In this document: positions 52,622 through 64,000 of the stretch, piece after piece | How the letters are laid out: each line of letters begins with the position of its first letter | How positions within the stretch are numbered: the first letter of the stretch is position 1 | Assembly: GCA_003439945.1 (NCBI GenBank) | Contig: QVRM01004003.1 | Location: 695,501 to 759,500, forward strand | Direction of reading: 5' to 3' | Origin: Dermanyssus gallinae | Lineage: Eukaryota > Arthropoda > Arachnida > Mesostigmata > Dermanyssidae | Length of the DNA stretch: 64,000 bases | Notes under the pieces: model-generated | What the model saw: the letters and a program-made list of their open reading frames with translations, nothing else | Told to the model about the DNA's origin: nothing | The model's database searches: none | Position numbers and translations under genes: made by a program

Positions 52622-53216
52622 GAGGGTGCCCGGATAATCTCGCCTAAAGCTCTGGGGTAAAGTGAAGCTCGGTAAAATATTTTTTTTAATGGAAAGGGAA
52701 GCGGAAATGTTTTGTATAGGAGTTAGATGAAAAATGTTCTGATTGAAAGCTGTAATTTATAGATAGGCTGCTCGACATAAGCTTATAGAATGCACGATTG
52801 TGAGAGAACGCATTGCTTATTTGAAAAACCAAGCATATCGGGCATTCCGGAGGAAACTACATCGTTTGAAATAGGATTGGTCAGGTAGATCAGGAACTGA
52901 ATATTAAATAATATAATTTAACGAACTCTTTTTAATATCACAGTAGTTCCTGCTCTAGTTAAGGTAATGCTGAATTTTCCCCGGAATGCGTATTCCCGGC
53001 TTTTCAATTCAGTAATGCGTTCTCTAACAATTGTGAATTTTATAAACTTATGTCGGACAGCCAACCTAAAATCACAGCTTATGAAAATATACTAAAAGAT
53101 CATCTCACTCCTATACGAAATGTTTTCGCTCCTCCTTTCCATTGGCAAACAAGAGATTCTTGTCGACTTGTTTGACTATAACCCAGAGTTTCAAGCGAGA
53201 TTATGCGGACACCCTG
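52622..53216. mobile_element. 595-bp foldback MITE with about 250-bp inverted arms
   Basis: The left end GAGGGTGCCCGGATAATCTC and the reverse complement of the right end (CAGGGTGTCCGCATAATCTC) match. Pairing continues inward for about 250 bp per arm: AATGGAAAGG, GTATAGGAGTNAGATGA, GACATAAGNTTATA, GAGAACGCATTNCT and CATTCCGG occur in both arms in mirror order. TA flanks both ends (52620-52621, 53217-53218), consistent with a TA target as used by Tc1/mariner-type transposases. No coding capacity. Arms have diverged by many substitutions, so the copy is old. Confidence 0.85.
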
Positions 53217-53218
53217 TA

Positions 53219-54680
53219 TGTGTACGTGTTGAGAACAATTCATTGTGTTTTCCAGCAGCACTCCATTTCAGAGGCGTCTAAATATAAACGTCTGTCGTAA
53301 TGCCCGTGGCTAAACTAAACACATAGGAAACGGTGCCATCCTCACACGAGAAACCCACAAACAGGAAATAAGCACAAACTAAAACATCTACCAGAACAGA
53401 AAGACAAGGGAGAAAAGTACGGCTAAAAGGGAGATTGTTGTAGGATGATGTATTGTTGCGTTATTTCGCGTTCGCACATTCGTTTGTACTCTGTATACGG
53501 GCAACAGGCGTAACGCGCGTGAACCTACTTTGAACAAGCAGCGCGAGAAGCATCGCTGGGGAGCGGCCTAAAAACCATGCCATCAAATGTCGAATGAAAC
53601 TAGCAATAACACAACAAAAACAATAATATCAACACTAACAACAAAAACAACAACAAAGACAACTTGAGTGAAACGACGATACAAGCGAACGCAGCAGCAG
53701 CATTAGATCAATGGGAGTCGTTGTTGTTGTTGTTGTTGTTATATTGCTGACGTAATAGTGATTCAACACGAAAGCTCAAAATAGATACGACATGATCTCA
53801 AACTTTCTCTAATACGACCGTTGTTTCCCTTGTGCTTGTATATAAATAAGAGTTTTCTTCTGCCGCTGTGGTCAGCTTGGTATAGTACAAATCGTCATCT
53901 CTATCGAACAAGTCACAATCTCGTAATCGCACATTTGGAAGCAATGTCTGGCTAGCCGCATCGGTACAACGTTAAACGGTATAAACAAATTTTTTAAAGT
54001 TAATCCTTTTGTACTCTATCAGAGAAATAAAAACAACATACGTACACACCTAAAACACAATGCTAAACGATGTACGCCGTTGTTTTTAAAAAAAACAAGA
54101 CACTTGTCGGTTTTTTTTTTAATTAGTCGTTGCAACGGATGCTTCTCGTCATAGTAGTAGCTTCTTGTCATAATTGTTGTTCACGTCGTTCCACGTTGTC
54201 TTGCAGTGCCAAATGAGGCCTTGATAGACACTTGGCAAAGTATTTGAGATCCCTATGATAGAATACAGATAAAAATGTTTTTCTCTAGTTATTTCATTAT
54301 ACAACGATACGACAACAACAACTGCGACAACAATGACAACAACAACGACGGCGATATTGTTGCTGATAATAGTAGAGGATATATTCCCATACTAAAACAT
54401 ATATGTATATACACTACGTATGCACTCAGGAATCAGACACCGGCTGCGTGATATAATGGCTTGGAAGCTAACGAATCTTCCGCAAAGTGTTTGTTGGTAT
54501 CCAGTATCCGCAACGAGAAACCTCCCGCTCGATAAATACAAGACATTCTAGCTACCGCTGCTAATGTTGATATTGCCAAATCGCTCTTCGGTGGTTCGAA
54601 AATTAAGTACGGCTGAGTATATAGTATACATAGGGGACCACAACAAGTTTAATTGGACATGCAGTGTCCATTAGTTAGTC
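53219..54680. other. Unannotated stretch with ACA/TTG-rich segments
   Basis: ACA-rich near 53608-53665, TTG x7 near 53717-53740 and CAA-rich near 54310-54345. No gene seen. Confidence 0.5.
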
Positions 54681-54785
<105 letters not shown>

Positions 54786-54792
54786 ATACAAT

Positions 54793-55204
54793 CCCGTGCG
54801 ATCTAGAAGCGGATGAACGCCGAAGACTGTGGGAAGATTCTACTAGAGGAGAAGAGCTTGAGAAATATCTAGGGATAACGGATAGAAAGACCAAGAGGAG
54901 AACTAAATTACTACATAACACAAGCACTTAGTGAACACGGCGATTTTCAAAGTTGCTATGCAGAATAGCGCAAGCTTCGAACCCGCTCCGCAATAACTGC
55001 CATGCCGCCGAAGATACGTCAGAGCACACAGTATTGCATTGTAGAACTTGGCGAGAGCCGAGGCGCAATCTACCAACAACCATAGAAGAAACGCTAATGG
55101 CATTAATTGCACTCATTTTCAAAGAAGCTTGCGTACCGAGAAAATTGCACCGGTTTAACAAGGTTTTCAGGCACGGATTTAACAACGTCACCTTGTTGGG
55201 ATGA
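54793..55204 (+). pseudogene. LINE C-terminal fragment with zinc-knuckle (R1/I-like)
   Basis: Reads ADERRRLWEDSTRGEELEKY, similar to the W-x-R-W-x-x-S-x-x-G segment before the C-terminus of R1/Loa-type LINEs. In another frame it reads DTSEHTVLHCRTWREPRRNL, matching the zinc-knuckle HxLxxCPxW and the following Arg-rich stretch. The two halves are separated by frameshifts. The fragment ends near 55204. Confidence 0.6.
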
Positions 55205-55496
55205 CAGCGCGCATAAACTAACACTCAGAAGAAGCAATCTCGATCTGAAGAAGTATTGCGAAAGTAGTTCTCGTTCGTGAGGGGAAAGCAACCACCCGCC
55301 CGTTTAAGATTGTAGGTTTTAAGCGAAAGGCTTAGTGAGTAGCACGTACAGAACAAGGTCAGAGAGCCAAAGTATCCCTGGCAATCATAAGAATTCTTCT
55401 GCCCTCAGTATTTAATAATATATATATATATATATATATATATTGTGAGTCAATTTGGTTGGGCGACTATACGTTTACGTGCTTAAGCGGAGCACT

Positions 55497-55532
<36 letters not shown>

Positions 55533-56099
55533 ATCGGAAACAAATTATGTCATTGTGAGATTGCATGGAAATAGGCCCGCCGGCGTGTCTTGATACTCAA
55601 TAGTAGCTGCAAGTAAATTGACAGACAGACAGTCAGTGCTCAGAATTCAGAGCTTGCCGAGTCAGTGTCGAGTCTGTGCGCTCATTGAACGCGCCACGTG
55701 TCGCCATTGTGATCGTATCATGACGATCGAAGCTAGTGCACGAGCTGAGTCACTGGGTCGCTGAGTCAATGATAAGTCAATCGGTTGGCGAACAATGACA
55801 CGAACCGGAACACTCGTGTTGTTGGCATCATCGTTGTGGCCCTGAGGGCGTTCGTTACAGACTACAGAGGCCAGCAGAAGTCGCCAGAGGCGGGTGGCGT
55901 TGGAGTACAGGCATGGCCGTAGCACCATGTAACCAACAGGTCAGCAATGTGTGCGGTGACAGTAGCGCGATGTTACAGATAGTGCTACTGTGCAGCAGCG
56001 GCACTGTGCCAGACCAGTTGCCAGACTTCTTTTGCTAAATCTCGAACAATGGCGGAGGCGGTAGACGATGCGCGGATTCCGTGCCATCGCACAATCTCC
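55205..56099. other. Unannotated stretch
   Basis: Contains (TA)n at 55420-55442 and 55498-55527. No gene recognised. Confidence 0.5.
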
Positions 56100-56111
56100 A
56101 AGGAGCAACTC
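56100..56111 (+). repeat. Target-site duplication of SINE A (left)
   Basis: AAGGAGCAACTC, repeated exactly at 56323-56334. Confidence 0.93.
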
Positions 56112-56322
56112 GAGCTCGAGATATCGAGCCCGGTGGCGTGATGGGTGGGCGCATTCCGCCTGCGCCTCGCGGCCGGAGGAGACACATAGCAGGTGCGCGG
56201 ATTCGCGGAGCCCCACCGTTGCACATTTGTACTTATGAGGGTCTGTCTATGAAGCAATGCGAAGCAAAGCAGTCTCATGAACGTTAAATCTTGGCTGAGA
56301 GTCAGCCCAAAAAGTATTTTTT
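56112..56322 (+). mobile_element. SINE family A, copy 2, with perfect 12-bp target-site duplication
   Basis: A 211-bp element. The tRNA-like head begins GAGCCCGGTGGCGTGATG at 56126, with a B-box-like region around GGATTCGCGGAGCCCC. The body has TCTGTCTATGAAGCAATGCG and CTGAGAGTCAGCCC, with an A/T tail (AAAAAGTATTTTTT). It aligns with the minus-strand copy at 28107-28283. The 12-bp direct repeat defines both ends and marks target-primed insertion. Confidence 0.92.
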
Positions 56323-56334
56323 AAGGAGCAACTC
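56323..56334 (+). repeat. Target-site duplication of SINE A (right)
   Basis: Second copy of AAGGAGCAACTC. Confidence 0.93.
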
Positions 56335-56639
56335 ACTCAGTGAGGCGACAACAGCAATACCAATAAAAAAAACAAAGCCAATGACGACGACACACCGACA
56401 ACAACAACAACCATAACAACATTTGCATCAAACCTAATGCTGGAAGAGATAGCGACGAGAAGAGGAGCGGCCAGCTCTCACCCTTTGCAACCATTGAGCA
56501 ACCAAACGGTAAACTACTGGCTCAACAAAATCTATTGGGTTGTGGACGACCGCAAAAACACTTAAAATATTACTCGAAACACCGTAAACTGCTGCTAAGC
56601 TACGGGCAGATCTGCGGCATCATCGTTCACATGGATTAA

Positions 56640-58690
56640 CATAGACGAGATTGGCCGTTTAATGTCGTGCTATAGCAGGCCCGACGGAACGTTTGAAGAT
56701 CTTAGAGGCCATCTCCTTACCACCCCGTTCGACCCCAAACAGGACATATCGAGGTGGACGCCACAAAGTAACAAAATGCTCCTGGTCAAGTTAATAAACA
56801 TTCCGGATTTAAGAAACAATGCCGAAAACGCCAAAAAGATACAGACAATGTTGGAAGAGGTGCTTAGCGGGCCACGGGCACTCCCGCCACCGAACCGGCT
56901 TCCCCAATAGACTGATATAACGTTGCGCTAGGCCGCAGGCGCTGCACCTGTGCCAGGAGAAAAGCCACCAGACCAAATCGTAGCATTACGGATGGGACTC
57001 GTGTCATGAAACTTTACTGCTAATAAAAACTGGATGGAGTTCTTATCAAAGCTAGATAGGGAAAAATAGGGATAATATGGGCACGGCCCTACAAGCTGAT
57101 TAGGGGATCATCAGGAACCAGAAGAAAGACAAACGGGTAGATAACATGATCTGCCCCCAACAACCTCATTTGATATAGAGTGAACGGGGCCATACCGGAA
57201 GGGATGAACTCCTATAAGCCCATCTGCCTAGTTAGCTGGCCAAAGGTATCGAGCCGCTAATAGGGTCCCGCTTGAGATGCTTTCCAAAGAAGTACAGCCT
57301 TCTCTGGCCGATACAATAAGGATCTGGAATGAACCGGTCAGTCTTCATATGAGTTCGATATGACGGTTGGGGCTGCGCAGGGCTCGATTCAATGACCCCT
57401 TCTATAGAAAGTGGCATATTATAACGTTTTACGTTTAGACTACCTCCCAAAAGGCACTGAATTGCTGGCGCACGCAGAATGTCTCTGTTTGTTCCTTATT
57501 GTCTTGTGTTTCTTTGTGGGTCGCCCGCTTAAAAGGGCCCAGAGCAGTTCGGAAGCTTTTGAAATGTTCGACGAGCTCCCTATCAATTTTAGGCCAACGT
57601 TCAAGTTTGTGATTGGAACCTCCGACTACAAATTCAAGTAAGTGCAAGACCAAGTCATATTTCGGTTAGTAACTGTAGGTAGAATAATGTCGTTTTGTTT
57701 GTGAGGTGCTGGTAAAACAACTAAGGAGTAGGAGTTGTTAATCCAGTTGTCTAGACGTCTAGACCAGCTCAATCCAGCAATTGAAACTGAGAGCCGACGA
57801 CACTCTGGCGGAGGTCGCTTGTTGGAAGACAGAGCTGCCACCGAATAAAAGTAGAGGCAACCAAGGAAGTGCCCTCTTTTGAAACGAACTTCAGATGTCT
57901 CGGGAAATCAAGCTCATCCATATCGCTATCGCGCTATCTGGGAACGCACCTAGGCAGGAGACTACGTGGCACACCCCAAATACGTCTAAGAGCAGAGAAA
58001 GGCTACGAAGGTCTCGCACAAAATAACCTGGCTACTGCCAAACAATTATGTCGGTGGCCAAACCCAGCGTTCTATTCGCAACGCCGGTGTAGCCGTCAAC
58101 CGCACTGTCCGCAGCCAGCAACAGGGCGACGCTGCGCAAAGCTCAAAGCGCCGCCCCTTTAATTTGATCAAAATGACCTATATAAGGGCGGCTGTCCTCA
58201 TTCTGGCTAGTACAGTTGCCTAGGACATGAACAGCTTTTGAGAGGCGCCGCTTGTGGGATAACTCGGCAAAGAATAGAGAAAGAGGAGGAAAGGACTAGA
58301 ACTCTCGAGATTTGGAAGGCCGAATGGGTCTCAGTTCCAGGCACCGGGTAAAAACTTTGATCCCGAATATCGGGACCTGGGTGGGTCGGTCAAATGGCAA
58401 ACTGACGTTCTATGTGACTCAGGTTCTCACTGAACACGGACATTTAACCGTACGTAATCAAAACGGGAAAGCTACATTTCCATTCGGCAAGTTCTGCTAA
58501 AGGAAAACCAAGGACAAGCCTAAACACACAATTTTGTGATGCCCGGCGTGGGCTTCTCACCGCAGGGACTATCTAGGATCTTAAACGCTAAAACAGTTTA
58601 TCGCCCTGTCACGTGATGACTGTACCAGCTAGGTTCCTAAACTTCTCTCCCGTCCGATCGTTTGAAGTTATGCTTATGCAATTCCCGATG
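56640..58690 (+). pseudogene. R1-clade LINE remnant
   Basis: In order: GEKPPDQIVALRMG near 56957 (degraded APGPD motif), WARPYKLIRG near 57078, EGMNSYKPICLV near 57202 (RT entry), then at 58310-58500 VKTLIPNIGTWVGRSNGKL and FYVTQVLTEHGHL, the C-terminal motif typical of R1-type elements (LIPxIxxWxxRxxGxxxFxLTQxLTGHG). HTIL and CPAWASHRRDYL near 58535, split by a stop, is the C-terminal zinc knuckle. The catalytic RT core is largely unrecognisable. Frames are broken throughout. It may be a relative of the fragment at 54793-55204. Confidence 0.75.
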
Positions 58691-58811
58691 GAGACTGTTT
58701 TTTTTTAGTAGGCTGGAAAGCTACACTCAGGGCTCACACTTGCAGACGAGCTTGCTGCAATCGTGTTCGTGCATGCGTAACGCATTTTCCAATTACTTCT
58801 CTAAAAAGGAA

Positions 58812-58842
58812 ACGACGACAACAACAACAACAACAACAATAC
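58812..58842. repeat. (ACA/ACG)n microsatellite
   Basis: About ten ACA/ACG triplets. Confidence 0.9.
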
Positions 58843-59047
58843 CGACAGCGGCAGCACCATAGTGGGGCCGACCGGGACAGCCCCCGTGTGACGCCACAGC
58901 CTGCCATATTCTGCCAGCGTCCGTATCCTTCTTTCGTTGGCGTCACTGTCTTTGACGTCTTTGCTGTTTTTGACGTTACGCTGTTGCATCTGTTGTTGGT
59001 TATTAATAGAAGTACAGAATTGAGAGATAGCCTTCCCCGTTGCCACA

Positions 59048-59068
59048 CATATATATATATATATATAT
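59048..59068. repeat. (TA)n microsatellite
   Basis: Short TA run; another lies at 59318-59344. Confidence 0.9.
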
Positions 59069-59313
59069 ACGAATTATGATCATACAGTTTTTACGTATGC
59101 ATATATATGTAACAAATGCCAAGCATATGTGCATGTTCACTTCACTGAGTCGTAAGATGTCTCCGCTCTATCGGGTACTGCCGCCCTGGGTGTAGACGAT
59201 TCATAATAATAATAGGAGGGATGGCAATGCATCACCCCTTTATTGAGGTTTACGTGACCTCGGTTATTTTTGTATTTTTTTCGTCATGACATTTGTCTTA
59301 TATAAATTGGCAA

Positions 59314-59347
<34 letters not shown>

Positions 59348-59394
59348 TGGCAGGTTGATACCGCGTCAGAGGGACCCGCCCGATCTTTGTTTGC

Positions 59395-60017
59395 TTGAGT
59401 TTGATTATAGTCAACGATGCGTTTGTACTTTTGCTACTGTTTGACGAAACAGCGGTATCAACTCACGGGCAGTTTCCATCCGGAGGCGGAATCAGACAGG
59501 GCTCGAGCGACAACCACTCAGTACGGCCGCTTCCCTACATTGATTGTTTTGCAAAAGTACCGGCTCACTGCTTTTCAGTTAAGCCAACAGTTAATTTGCG
59601 CATTGTGTGTCGAAAATACTACATAGCATAAATGCTTAAGCCTACAGACCTGCCGTATGCCCAAAACTGACCACAGTCCGCCGATAAACACGATGCGGGT
59701 TTGCTTAAGATTACGGAAACTAAACCGTTTACCAATGGCAATTGTTCTATTCTCGGCATATTGTTCTCTCCTGAGAACAGGATGCTTTTGTGTGGTAAAG
59801 ATAAACGGGAAAGAGTATGCCGACGACGAGGAGTTCGGTTTGCACAACCTTGCATTATGGAGCGTACTAAATACGACGGCGATACAATCAGGCGATACAA
59901 GATCCTTAGGCAGAATATCAGAACCCCACACCCAGAAGGTCCTCAACCCCACGATGCTCATGGGAGAAAAGGTTTGATTGCCCAACGGTACGTATATCTT
60001 CATATTCACGCGCGATA
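59395..60017 (+). pseudogene. Degenerate reverse-transcriptase-like region
   Basis: SGGGIRQGSS near 59490 resembles RT motif B (GxRQGxPLSP). Further on, SILGILFSPENR near 59750 resembles the thumb motif YLGxxFSPxGR. Two plus-strand frames of about 105 codons overlap without a single intact reading. It may be a decayed R2- or NeSL-like LINE; weak call. Confidence 0.3.
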
Positions 60018-60019
60018 AT

Positions 60020-61350
60020 GCTAAGCTGTAGCGAGTACCACTTGGATTACCTGGGCGGGGTCACTCACGGGTTCCCCCAACGTTGCTTTGTCCCAACAAC
60101 TGCAAACCCGTGTTATTCAAAGTCAAGGCTAGTACAGAAAGTGGAAATCTAGCTTTTCTGAGCTTCACAAACCGCCTTTCTCTTTCAGCTGTGTAGCCCT
60201 AGTTGCTCCTAGCTTCCACCCAGAAGTCGTGCCGCATATGTAGTCTATGAACCAATTAAGGTTGCTCGGGAGGGGAAAGTCTAGGATATTGCTACCCTTT
60301 TACCTTATTAGTTCATAAGTTGCTGAGTTTTGCAATAGTTTTTTCTTGATGGCCCGTAGTCCTGGTCGATGAAGATCTGGGCCATTAGAGAAGCTTAAGG
60401 CGGAGGTGCGTTTCGTAGGAATAGATTTCAGCGGGCCAATATCCATCCGCTTGGATCGAGTTTCACAAAGCTATTCGAAGGAACAGAGCCCTCATTATGC
60501 CTATTAACCCAATGCAGCAGGGTAACCTACTGGGTGACTCTGGAAGCCCGTCTAGCAGGCCGGGGAGCAAGCCCCGCCCTCTAAATCGTGAGGAAAACCT
60601 ACGTTCCAATGGGAAGTGGTAACCTTTTTATTCCTTACTCGCAGCAATAGTACGTAACCGTATTTAACGCTTTCTTGTAAAGACAAAAAGTAGGCTGTCA
60701 ATCGCTGTTTTTGTTCCGGGGTACTTCGCAGAAGCTTGATCTCCCAGCACGTTCCCCCAAACTGTGTCCTACCGAGTGTATGTAAAACATGTTGAAACAA
60801 CGAGTTAAAGCCAAGGCTCAAGCAACACTTCTGGAGCTCACTATGTTCGGGGTGGAATTATTTTATATAAGGATTACATGAACGCCAAATTGCATAGCGA
60901 CTGCTATTATAACGCAACCAAATTAAATTTTGTTGTAATGCTCCTTGCCTGAATACAGTTGTGATCCTTGTAATCTGTCGACATGAATTCTTAAGAGACG
61001 CGGCAAATAATCTGCGTCATGACATATTCAGTAGCAACAGATTGATCATCGTGCGTTGTCACGTAGTTTCAATGAGCGCCAAATGTGGCCAACAATTGGG
61101 CCTGGTCAACCGTTTGCGTGTAGCTGATATGGGGATACCTACGTGAAATCAGATGATAAATATAATCGAAGAGTATGTCAATCGCAGCATATAAACAGTA
61201 CATATATCGATGGGTTTGGATGTATTATTCGCTTTGCATTAAGACCTATTATACACGTGTCACTTTTTTATATCAGGCGCCCTTAGAGCGGCAGCATAAG
61301 CGTATCGTTTTAATTGTCCCAAAGGTAATTTAATGCCCGTGCATCGTTTT
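60020..61350. other. Unannotated stretch
   Basis: No recognised gene or repeat. A minus-strand frame of 89 codons at 60552-60821 has no known motif. Confidence 0.45.
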
Positions 61351-61351
61351 G

Positions 61352-61583
61352 TCATGGCCGATTTTGTTAGTCTACTCCAGCATACACCTTGTCTAAATTG
61401 GAAGCGATAAAAACCAATTTAAGAGTGAGCTCCGGATAAGGTCTCCAGCTTCTACACGCCCGGACAGTGATAACTGCGCTGGGTGTGCATAAAGCATTTT
61501 TCCCCAACCTTACAATTTAAAAAAAAGCAAAAATCTCTCGAAAGCAACGCAAAGGCTTTGCCACAAAGCCATCTTGCTCGGAT
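61352..61583 (-). mobile_element. SINE family B, copy 3, with internal insertion
   Basis: On the minus strand it begins CGAGCAAGATGGCTTTGTGG, loses or replaces the B-box region with about 60 bp of unrelated sequence, then resumes with the shared body (AATTGG, CAAGGTGTATGCTGGAGTA). Older than the other two copies. Confidence 0.65.
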
Positions 61584-61614
61584 GTATTTAGACATCTAGG
61601 GTTTCAAGGGATCT

Positions 61615-61763
61615 ACGGATATGTCGAAGAAATGTCACGCAATTCTGAGCTTAGGTGGGTGAAGTGGATTATGGGCTTGTGAGTTTGTAAATCCCACACT
61701 AGTTGCTGACAAATGCTTGCGACGTATGTGCATTATGTATTCTCAAAACCTCCCATTAAAAAA
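61615..61763 (+). mobile_element. SINE-like family D, copy 3
   Basis: Matches family D in order: TCGAAGAAATGTCA, GAGCTTAGGTGGG, CCCACACTAGT, GTGCATTATGTATTCTC and AAACCTCCCA before a short A run. More diverged than the 26-kb copy. Confidence 0.6.
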
Positions 61764-62109
61764 GGAGTTTTCTTCTCCTATCCGTCACTCGCCTTACACC
61801 GAACGCTTTCAATTTCCACGAGTCTGGCCACCAGCAATCGGGTGTTCAGCCTACCGGCCCTGCTGTCAGCGAACAGCCCTGAGACTCGCAAGTTCAAGTA
61901 TATCATATCGTTTTGGCCGTATTCTGTTGTTGCCTGTAAAATTGCAAGGATGTCATTCTTTCCATATCCTCAGTCCATCTTTCTTCGGTTGTTTTGTCAA
62001 CTTTTCTTCTTCTCATCCTTGGTTATATTTCTAACCCCCGGTATTATTCTTCGTTACTGGCAGCTATATTTTTTAGACGGCCTACATACGATATTTTATG
62101 TCGTATGAT

Positions 62110-62900
62110 GCACATATGTACCTACATTGCATAGCGACCAAATGCATGTTGTGACGTGTCAGGACTGTTTACCGTGCTTGCTTCCCAACTCAAAATAGCG
62201 TTGACGTATGTCACCGTTGGCAAAAACATGCTTTTCCGAAGCTTCTCAGTCATCATTCTCTACAAAGTCCTCTTTCCTGCAATCTTTTGACCACTTTCGG
62301 CTCGTCCATTTTTTGTTGCAGGCTCGGCTTTAAAAATATCTAGCGTGTTTTGTGTTATAACTTCTAAGTAGTTGTAGGCGTTTTTATATTCGATTTGTTC
62401 CCCAAGTTCCACGGAAGTGTTTTAAGGCATCTTCCTCAGAGCGTAATACTATTTTATCATCTTTTGTTTATACCATTTTAAAACTCAGACTCGATGCATA
62501 AATTTGTTGTTCCACCTCCTCAATATAAAGCAAAAACAGTGACACCGAGCAAGGGCTGTATGCAACGCGTGTGACTGTTATTGGTCTACGATTGGATAGT
62601 TTAATACTTTTCGCCACTGGTTTCGGTATGAAGACAGCTCTGCTTGCTAACCATTCTTAAGGGATTTCTTCTCCGCCAAGAATCTTATCTCACCCGCCGT
62701 GTATGCGTACAATGGCTTACCGATATTCTTAACCAATTTTAGCGACACCCCATCCTCTCCGCAAGCAGTTTTACCGTTTCTTCAGTTAATAACCTGTTAA
62801 ATCTCTTCTTTGGTTGTCTGCAAGCCAAAATTCGCTCATATGTTCCTCGATTATATATTTCATATATTTCAGCATCAAATCTATGCCTCATTCATCTTCC
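62110..62900 (-). pseudogene. Degenerate LINE reverse transcriptase
   Basis: On the minus strand: TKEEI and ETVKLLAERMGC near 62760-62800, then in another frame AVFIPKPVAKSI and RRPITVTRVAY near 62600 (RT entry IPKxxxxxxxRPI), DDKIVLRSEEDALK near 62445 (the xADD catalytic block), and an EYKNAYNYLEV-like thumb near 62370. Frames are broken. Clade not determined. Confidence 0.5.
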
Positions 62901-63003
62901 GTTGTGCATATCCTTTCCTCTCTCATTATCTCCAGCTATCCCCCTTGCTGTTATACATATTCTCAGAAATGTATCATATTTTTTCCTGCGCTATACTGAT
63001 AGT

Positions 63004-63072
63004 TTACACAAACTTACAGATTAAGAAAACGTAATAAAATACCTTCAAATCTTAATCTGCAAGTTTGTGTAA
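63004..63072. repeat. 22-bp hairpin with 25-nt loop
   Basis: TTACACAAACTTACAGATTAAG is cut here to TTACACAAACTTACAGATTA (63004-63023). The 22-nt arm at 63004-63025 pairs with 63051-63072 at 21 of 22 positions. In minus-strand RNA the odd pair becomes a G-U wobble. Confidence 0.85.
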
Positions 63073-63577
63073 TTTTACGGCGTTGGCTATATTCGTTCAG
63101 TTTTCTCTTTACTTTCATGTAGTCCTCTCACCATTCTTCCCGTCGTTTCGATGTGCCGCTTTTTTTGGTTATCTGGACAGGTTTCTTTCTAATTCCAAAT
63201 TTCTATTTAAACTTTCATTCCACTAGGTGTCTTGGTGCAAGACTGCCATTTAAGCTATTTAAGATTAGATTTGCTATTCTAATTCTCTTTTACGGTAGTC
63301 CTACCCCTGTTTCATTCCACTATTTTAAGCCTTTTGCAGGCTTTCTCTTATCTATTAATATTATTGTGCTTTTTCTCTTTAGTTTCAGTTGCTTGTTCTG
63401 ACTGTTAAGAGTTTTAAAAGTTTGGTCTCTCCCCACATCTTGTGTTTTATCTTCGTCAATGCACATGTTTACAATCCCGTTTTCGGCTCTCTAATTGGCC
63501 AGTCAACTGTCGGCTTCATTTTGTTTCTGTATACGTGAATATTTCCACGCATTTTATACTTAGGTTCATATTCCTCA

Positions 63578-63578
<1 letters not shown>

Positions 63579-63611
<33 letters not shown>
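63579..63611. repeat. (TA)n microsatellite
   Basis: TA run of about 32 bp. Confidence 0.95.
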
Positions 63612-63615
<4 letters not shown>

Positions 63616-63705
63616 TTATCTCGATATTACTTCCGACTAAGTAAATCCTCAAGAAAATATTAGCACGTTTTACGCTACTTTAAGTACTGCTGCATGGTAT
63701 ATGGC

Positions 63706-63709
<4 letters not shown>

Positions 63710-63776
<67 letters not shown>
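63710..63776. repeat. (TA)n microsatellite
   Basis: TA run of about 67 bp. Confidence 0.97.
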
Positions 63777-63779
<3 letters not shown>

Positions 63780-64000
63780 ATTGTGTGACAGCTTCGGTGT
63801 TCTTAATATAGTATGCACTAATGTTCATACTTCACAATTCTAATAACTGAAAAAATTAAAACAGTTGTTGTTATTATTATTATTATTCGTAAGTCTATTA
63901 TAATTGTGTAATTGTTGTTAGCGTTAGCTTATAATTATAATGCCTCAAACCGCTGTTTAACTTGATGTGGGCAACACCGGGCAACCAATTTCGTACCTGT

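Overview
The window is animal nuclear DNA, most likely from an arthropod; a mite or tick is possible but unproven. Evidence is a spliced conserved gene with GT-AG introns, several clades of non-LTR retrotransposon, tRNA-derived SINEs, mariner debris and more than 30 (TA)n microsatellites. There are no bacterial-style operons. Only one host protein gene can be read in full. Most other open reading frames are microsatellite translations or dead mobile elements.

Layout. 1-1735: minus-strand remnant of a non-LTR element (LINE), running off the left edge. 2191-2312: a small element with 15-bp inverted ends. 3720-5355: a GC-rich, triplet-rich block that may hold the promoter and a noncoding first exon of the next gene. 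6326-22675 (+): AHSA1, the activator of Hsp90 ATPase, 8 coding exons and 353 codons. Its 11.4-kb intron 6 carries a dead mariner, two SINEs, a perfect hairpin and long simple repeats. 24487-27969 (+): a fairly young CR1/L2-like LINE with endonuclease and reverse transcriptase, split by a 162-bp SINE with a 14-bp target-site duplication.

28000-45000 is repeat-rich: a SINE (28.1 kb), a mariner 3' end (30.1 kb), a second LINE class (31.3-32.8 kb), a diverged tandem duplication with a possible two-exon secreted peptide (33.6-35.3 kb), a SINE (35.3 kb), an R1-clade remnant (35.8 kb) and a SINE with a 14-bp target duplication (40.2 kb). A possible terminal exon of an unidentified gene lies at 45.1 kb. 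46.8-47.3 kb holds a triplicated module. 52622-53216 is a 595-bp foldback MITE. 54.8-58.7 kb holds R1-like LINE fragments around a SINE with a perfect 12-bp target duplication. 59-63 kb holds older reverse transcriptase debris, two SINE remnants and a 69-nt hairpin.

The main interest is the repeat ecology. Four SINE or SINE-like families can be defined from the window alone, three with target-site duplications. Several non-autonomous families end in (TA)n or A-rich tails that appear to have seeded the microsatellites. All family assignments come from reading motifs; no database search was possible.
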